64,000 bases of DNA, taken from positions 62,001-126,000 of the forward strand of contig NZ_FYDX01000016.1 of the NCBI RefSeq assembly GCF_900187455.1. Direction: 5' to 3'. The translations under genes were made by a program, and so were the position numbers. The DNA comes from Pseudomonas sp. Irchel 3E13. GTDB lineage: Bacteria > Pseudomonadota > Gammaproteobacteria > Pseudomonadales > Pseudomonadaceae. Shown one piece after another: positions 60,589 to 64,000 of the stretch. The notes under the pieces were generated by a model. It searched no databases. It saw nothing but the letters and a program-made list of their open reading frames with translations, and was not told the origin of the DNA. Numbering within the stretch: position 1 is the first letter of the stretch; each line of letters starts with the position of its first letter.

Positions 60589-60956
60589 TGTTTGGCCACT
60601 CCCTGGCGTGCGTTTTTCAGCAGAAAGTCCATGTAGGCCGCCGATTCAGGGAACAGCGCTTTCTCGGTCTGGAACTGCTGGACCATCTGATCATCCTTGC
60701 CGAGGCTCGAATACAGCAGGCCAAGCTGGGCGTGGTAGCCCGGAGGAACGGCGCCGTTCTTGGCGCGAATTTTCTGCAGATCACCTTCCAGTGCTTCGAC
60801 CTGCGCTTCTTTCGACTCGCCCTTGAAGTACTGATAGACCTGCGGTTGGTAGCCTTCCCACTGATACAGGGTTTTCGGCCCGGTGCAGCCGGACAGCAGG
60901 ATGCTGCCCAGCAGAACGCCGGCGACTGCGCGCCAGCTCAGGGTTGCCGTACTCAT
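60585..60956 (-). CDS. DUF4810-family lipoprotein
   Basis: A 123-residue lipoprotein: MSTATLSWRAVAGVLLGSILLSGC, lipobox Cys at 24, then TLYQWEGYQPQVYQYFKGESKEAQVEALEGDL, the DUF4810 motif, and a charged helical tail. It is the middle gene of the operon and its stop overlaps the DUF799 gene start. Function unknown. Confidence 0.88.
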   Translation of the reverse strand: MSTATLSWRAVAGVLLGSILLSGCTGPKTLYQWEGYQPQVYQYFKGESKEAQVEALEGDLQKIRAKNGAVPPGYHAQLGLLYSSLGKDDQMVQQFQTEKALFPESAAYMDFLLKNARQGVAKQ

Positions 60957-60983
60957 TACGGTTCGTCCTTGTGCGTAGAGTCT

Positions 60984-61664
60984 TTAAGGGGTGACAGGTT
61001 TCCAGGCGCCGCTTTCCACGGCGTCGACCAGCTTGTTCACGGCTTCGCGCATGGCCAGGTCGAGCACCTTGCCATTGAGCGTCGAGTCGTAGCTGGCAGT
61101 ACCGCCGAAACCGATGATTTCGCGGTTGGACAGGGCGTACTCGCCCGCGCCCTGGCTGGAATAGACCACTTCGGAGGTGCTGATGTTGACGATGTTCAGC
61201 GCAACCTTGGCGTAGGCGATCTGGGTCTTGCCGCGACCGAGGATGCCGAAGAGCTGATGGTCGCCGACTTCCTTGCGACCGAATTCGGTCACATCACCGG
61301 TCACCACGTAATCCGCACCTTTCAGACGCTGGGCCTGGCCTTTGATAGCCGCTTCCTGCTGGATCTCGCTCATGTTGTCGCGGTCCAGCACGTTGAAGCG
61401 ATTGGTCTGCTGCAGGTGGGTGATGAGGATGGTCTTCGCCTGACCGCCGAGACGGTCGATGCCGTCGGAGAAGATGCCGCGCATGTAGCTGGAGCGGTTG
61501 TCGAACTTGCCGACCGCGATAGGCGCACGCACACCGCTATAGGGGCGGCTGACGCTTTCGACCTGCTGCACGGCGACCGCTCTGGATGTTTCTGTTGCAC
61601 AACCTGCCAACGACCCGAAAGCGATGGCGGCTGCCAGCACGAGTCCATGTGAAGCATATTTCAC
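60984..61664 (-). CDS. CsgG/HfaB-like lipoprotein
   Basis: A 226-residue lipoprotein beginning at GTG 61664 (GGGAGAAA upstream): VKYASHGLVLAAAIAFGSLAGC, lipobox Cys at 22. The CsgG-family pattern is VGKFDNRSSYMRG, LDRDNMSEIQQEAAIKGQAQRLKGADYVVTGDVTEFG and ALNIVNISTSEVVYSSQGAGEYALS. It lies 27 bp before the DUF4810 gene, and a terminator and argB lie upstream. CsgG forms an outer-membrane secretion pore, so pore function is an inference here. Confidence 0.88.
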   Translation of the reverse strand: MKYASHGLVLAAAIAFGSLAGCATETSRAVAVQQVESVSRPYSGVRAPIAVGKFDNRSSYMRGIFSDGIDRLGGQAKTILITHLQQTNRFNVLDRDNMSEIQQEAAIKGQAQRLKGADYVVTGDVTEFGRKEVGDHQLFGILGRGKTQIAYAKVALNIVNISTSEVVYSSQGAGEYALSNREIIGFGGTASYDSTLNGKVLDLAMREAVNKLVDAVESGAWKPVTP

Positions 61665-61709
61665 GCTGTTTCTCCCAAATAAACACAGAAAACGGTTCAA
61701 GCGATCATG

Positions 61710-61734
61710 AAAAAGCCCGCCTGGTAGCGGGCTT
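61710..61734 (-). terminator. intrinsic terminator of argB
   Basis: On the minus strand AAGCCCGC (61734-61727) pairs with GCGGGCTT (61720-61713), followed by TTTTT. It isolates argB from the CsgG-like operon. Confidence 0.88.
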
Positions 61735-61748
61735 CTCATTGAAAGGTA

Positions 61749-62657
61749 TTACTGACGCGGCTTGCGATTGGTGATCAGGGTGCCCACGCCGCTGTCGGTG
61801 AAGATTTCCAGCAGAACGGCGTTCGGTACGCGACCGTCGATGATGTGCGAGCTGTGCACGCCGCCCTGGACCGCTTCCAGTGCGCAACGGATCTTCGGCA
61901 GCATGCCGCCGTAGATGGTGCCGTCGGCGATCAGGCTATCGACCTGCTCGGTGCTCAGGCCGGTCAACACGGTGCCTTGCTTGTCCATCAGGCCGGCGAT
62001 GTTGGTCAGCAACATCAGCTTCTCGGCTTTCAGGGCCTCGGCGACCTTGCCGGCAACCAGGTCGGCGTTGATGTTGTAGGACTCGCCATTCGGGCCCACG
62101 CCGATGGGCGCGATGACCGGGATGAAGTCACCCTTGACCAGCATGTTCAGCAGGTCGGTGTTAACGCCAACGACTTCGCCGACGTGGCCGATGTCGATGA
62201 TTTCCGGCGTGGTCATTTCCGGGGTCTGACGGGTGACGGTGAGCTTTTTCGCACGGATCAGCTCAGCGTCCTTGCCGGTCAGGCCGATGGCGCTGCCGCC
62301 GTGACGGTTGATCAGGTTGACGATGTCCTTGTTCACCTGGCCGCCGAGAACCATCTCCACCACGTCCATGGTCTGGGCGTCGGTGACGCGCATGCCATCG
62401 ACGAAACGGCTTTCGATCGACAGGCGCTTGAGCAGGTCACCGATCTGCGGGCCACCACCGTGGACGACCACCGGGTTGATGCCGACGGCCTTCATCAGGA
62501 CCACGTCGCGCGCGAAGCCGGTTTTCAGCTCCTCGCTTTCCATCGCGTTGCCGCCGTACTTGATCACCAGGGTCTTGCCGACAAAGCGTCGGATGTAAGG
62601 CAGCGCTTCGGACAGTACCTGGGCGACATGGGTAGCGGCATCGCGATCGAGGGTCAT
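61749..62657 (-). CDS. argB: N-acetylglutamate kinase
   Basis: Second step of arginine synthesis, 302 aa. It has the amino-acid-kinase motifs TLVIKYGGNAM, VVVHGGGPQIGDLLKRL and NTNADLVAGKVAEAL-type NINADLVAGKVAEALKAEKLML. ATG at 62657. It follows algC on the same strand by 30 bp and is followed by a terminator, an order common in Pseudomonas. Confidence 0.98.
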   Translation of the reverse strand: MTLDRDAATHVAQVLSEALPYIRRFVGKTLVIKYGGNAMESEELKTGFARDVVLMKAVGINPVVVHGGGPQIGDLLKRLSIESRFVDGMRVTDAQTMDVVEMVLGGQVNKDIVNLINRHGGSAIGLTGKDAELIRAKKLTVTRQTPEMTTPEIIDIGHVGEVVGVNTDLLNMLVKGDFIPVIAPIGVGPNGESYNINADLVAGKVAEALKAEKLMLLTNIAGLMDKQGTVLTGLSTEQVDSLIADGTIYGGMLPKIRCALEAVQGGVHSSHIIDGRVPNAVLLEIFTDSGVGTLITNRKPRQ

Positions 62658-62687
62658 GCAGGGCTCCAGTTGGAACAAGTGGTTCGG

Positions 62688-64000
62688 TCAGAACGGTAGT
62701 TGCAGGTCAGGGGCAACGCGCTTGAGTTGCGCGTGGAATATAGCCTTGATTCGCTGCAGTTCGGCTTCGTTGTCGGCCTCGAAACGCAGCACCAGTACCG
62801 GTGTGGTATTGGACGCGCGGACCAGGCCCCAGCCGTGGGGATAATCGACTCTCACACCGTCGATGGTGGTCAGGTCGGCTTTGCCCCAGTCGGCGTCGCG
62901 TTGCAGTGCATCAATGATGGCGAATTTACTCTCGTCGGTCACATCAATGTTGATTTCCGGTGTGGAAATATCATTCGGGAAGCCTGCGAACAGGGTTTCG
63001 GCGTCCAGTGCGGACTTGCTGAGGATCTCCAGCAAACGCGCGGCACTGTAGATGCCGTCGTCGAAACCGAACCAGCGTTCCTTGATGAAGATGTGCCCGC
63101 TCATCTCACCGGCGAGCAGTGCGCCGGTTTCCTTCATTTTCTTCTTGATCAGCGAGTGGCCGGTCTTCCACATCCGCGAGCGGCCGCCGTATTCGGCGAT
63201 CAGCGGGGTCAGGCGGCGGGTGCATTTGACGTCGAAGATGATCTCGGCGCCGGGGTTGCGGGCCAGTACGTCCTGGGCGAAAAGCATCAGCAGGCGGTCC
63301 GGGTAGACGATGCTGCCGGTGTTGGTCACCACGCCGACGCGGTCGCCGTCGCCGTCGAAGGCCAGGCCGAGGTCGGCGCCGGTTTCCTTGACCTTGGCAA
63401 TCAGGTCCACCAGGTTTTCCGGTTTGCCCGGGTCCGGGTGATGGTTGGGGAAGTTGCCGTCGACCTCGCAGAACAGCGGGATGACCTCGCAGTTCAGCGC
63501 TTCGATCAGTTGCGGGGCGTTGACGCCGGCGGCGCCGTTACCGCAGTCCACTACCACTTTCAGGCGCTTGGCGAGCTTGATGTCACCGACGATTTGCTGG
63601 TGGTAGCGAGGAAGGATGTCGACTTTTTCGACCTTGCCTTCACCGCGGCTCAGGTCGTTGGTTTTCAGTCGGGTCAGCAGCGCCTGGATCTGTTCGTTGG
63701 CCAGGGTGTCGCCGGCGATGACGATCTTGAAACCGTTGTAGTTCGGCGGGTTGTGGCTGCCGGTGAGCATCACGCCGGATTTGCCGGCGAGCACGTTGGC
63801 GGCGTAGTACAGCGCGGGTGTCGGCACCAGGCCGACATCGCTGACCTGGCAACCGGCATCGAGCAGCCCCTGGATCAGCCGTTCCACCAGCATCGGTCCG
63901 GACAGGCGGCCGTCGCGGCCAACCGACACGTTCGGTTCCCCCTGGGCCAGGCTCTGTGCACCGATGGCGCGTCCAATCCAATAAGCCGTTTCGGCGTGCA
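62688..64000 (-). CDS. algC: phosphomannomutase/phosphoglucomutase AlgC, C-terminal part (5' end outside window)
   Basis: Mutase for GDP-mannose, LPS and alginate precursors. About 437 residues are visible, with the frame continuing past base 64000. Blocks: TGSHNPPNYNGFKIV (active-site serine motif is upstream), DGDGDRVGVV (metal-binding loop), GEMSGHIFIKERWFGFDDGIYSA (sugar-binding), and RASNTTPVLVLRFEADNE (phosphate-binding). It is upstream of argB. Confidence 0.97.
   Translation of the reverse strand, partial: HAETAYWIGRAIGAQSLAQGEPNVSVGRDGRLSGPMLVERLIQGLLDAGCQVSDVGLVPTPALYYAANVLAGKSGVMLTGSHNPPNYNGFKIVIAGDTLANEQIQALLTRLKTNDLSRGEGKVEKVDILPRYHQQIVGDIKLAKRLKVVVDCGNGAAGVNAPQLIEALNCEVIPLFCEVDGNFPNHHPDPGKPENLVDLIAKVKETGADLGLAFDGDGDRVGVVTNTGSIVYPDRLLMLFAQDVLARNPGAEIIFDVKCTRRLTPLIAEYGGRSRMWKTGHSLIKKKMKETGALLAGEMSGHIFIKERWFGFDDGIYSAARLLEILSKSALDAETLFAGFPNDISTPEINIDVTDESKFAIIDALQRDADWGKADLTTIDGVRVDYPHGWGLVRASNTTPVLVLRFEADNEAELQRIKAIFHAQLKRVAPDLQLPF

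Overview
The window is about 64 kb of a GC-rich gamma-proteobacterial chromosome, almost certainly a Pseudomonas of the P. fluorescens lineage. The grounds are dense GC3-biased coding, fluorescens-type REP sequences, and a gene order matching the Pseudomonas backbone (aspA, purEK, pst-phoU, phoBR, ubiAC, rubA, recG-oxyR, spoT-rpoZ, gmk-yicC-rph, crc, pyrE, argB, algC). I see no rRNA, tRNA, CRISPR array, prophage or insertion sequence.

Layout. 1-14.5 kb is accessory-rich. It holds the 3' end of a hipA toxin with a downstream hipB-like gene, an amino-acid ABC permease and binding protein divergent from a homocysteine S-methyltransferase, a GNAT/GNAT/PaiB cluster divergent from a MocR regulator, a polyamine-binding protein with an acetylpolyamine aminohydrolase, an AraC regulator, asparaginase, aspartase with a divergent HypT-like LysR regulator, and a secreted metalloprotease. 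14.6-20.3 kb carries purEK, small envelope and metabolic genes and an MFS symporter. 20.3-33.6 kb is the phosphate block: pstS, pstCAB-phoU, a response regulator, an M23 peptidase, a CorC-like protein and phoBR, with three Pho boxes. 33.7-44.5 kb has ubiCA, rubredoxin and its reductase, an HU protein, a YbaK-HDOD protein, recG-oxyR and exbB-exbD-tonB. 44.7-49.2 kb has an SDR protein, a lipoprotein, ridA, spoT and rpoZ. A gamma-glutamyl-putrescine cassette (49.3-55.8 kb) sits between rpoZ and gmk. The end carries gmk, yicC, rph, crc, pyrE, a three-lipoprotein operon with a CsgG-like member, argB and the 3' part of algC.

How the genes work together. Nutrient sensing dominates: Pho-box-controlled phosphate uptake and PhoBR, SpoT and omega for the stringent response, Crc for catabolite control. 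Nitrogen and polyamine scavenging appears at several loci (binding protein plus acetylpolyamine aminohydrolase, gamma-glutamyl cassette, asparaginase, aspartase).

The most unusual signals are not genes. One is an in-frame tandem array of 12-bp units, each a DnaA box or close variant, in the interdomain linker of the MocR gene, with further perfect boxes elsewhere in that gene. Another is a nested 5' leader hairpin that would hide the ribosome binding site of a GlsB-type stress membrane protein. There are also a multi-hairpin leader before purE, an OxyR-like dyad with an orphan terminator beside oxyR, and Hfq/Crc-type CA motifs before putrescine and HU genes.
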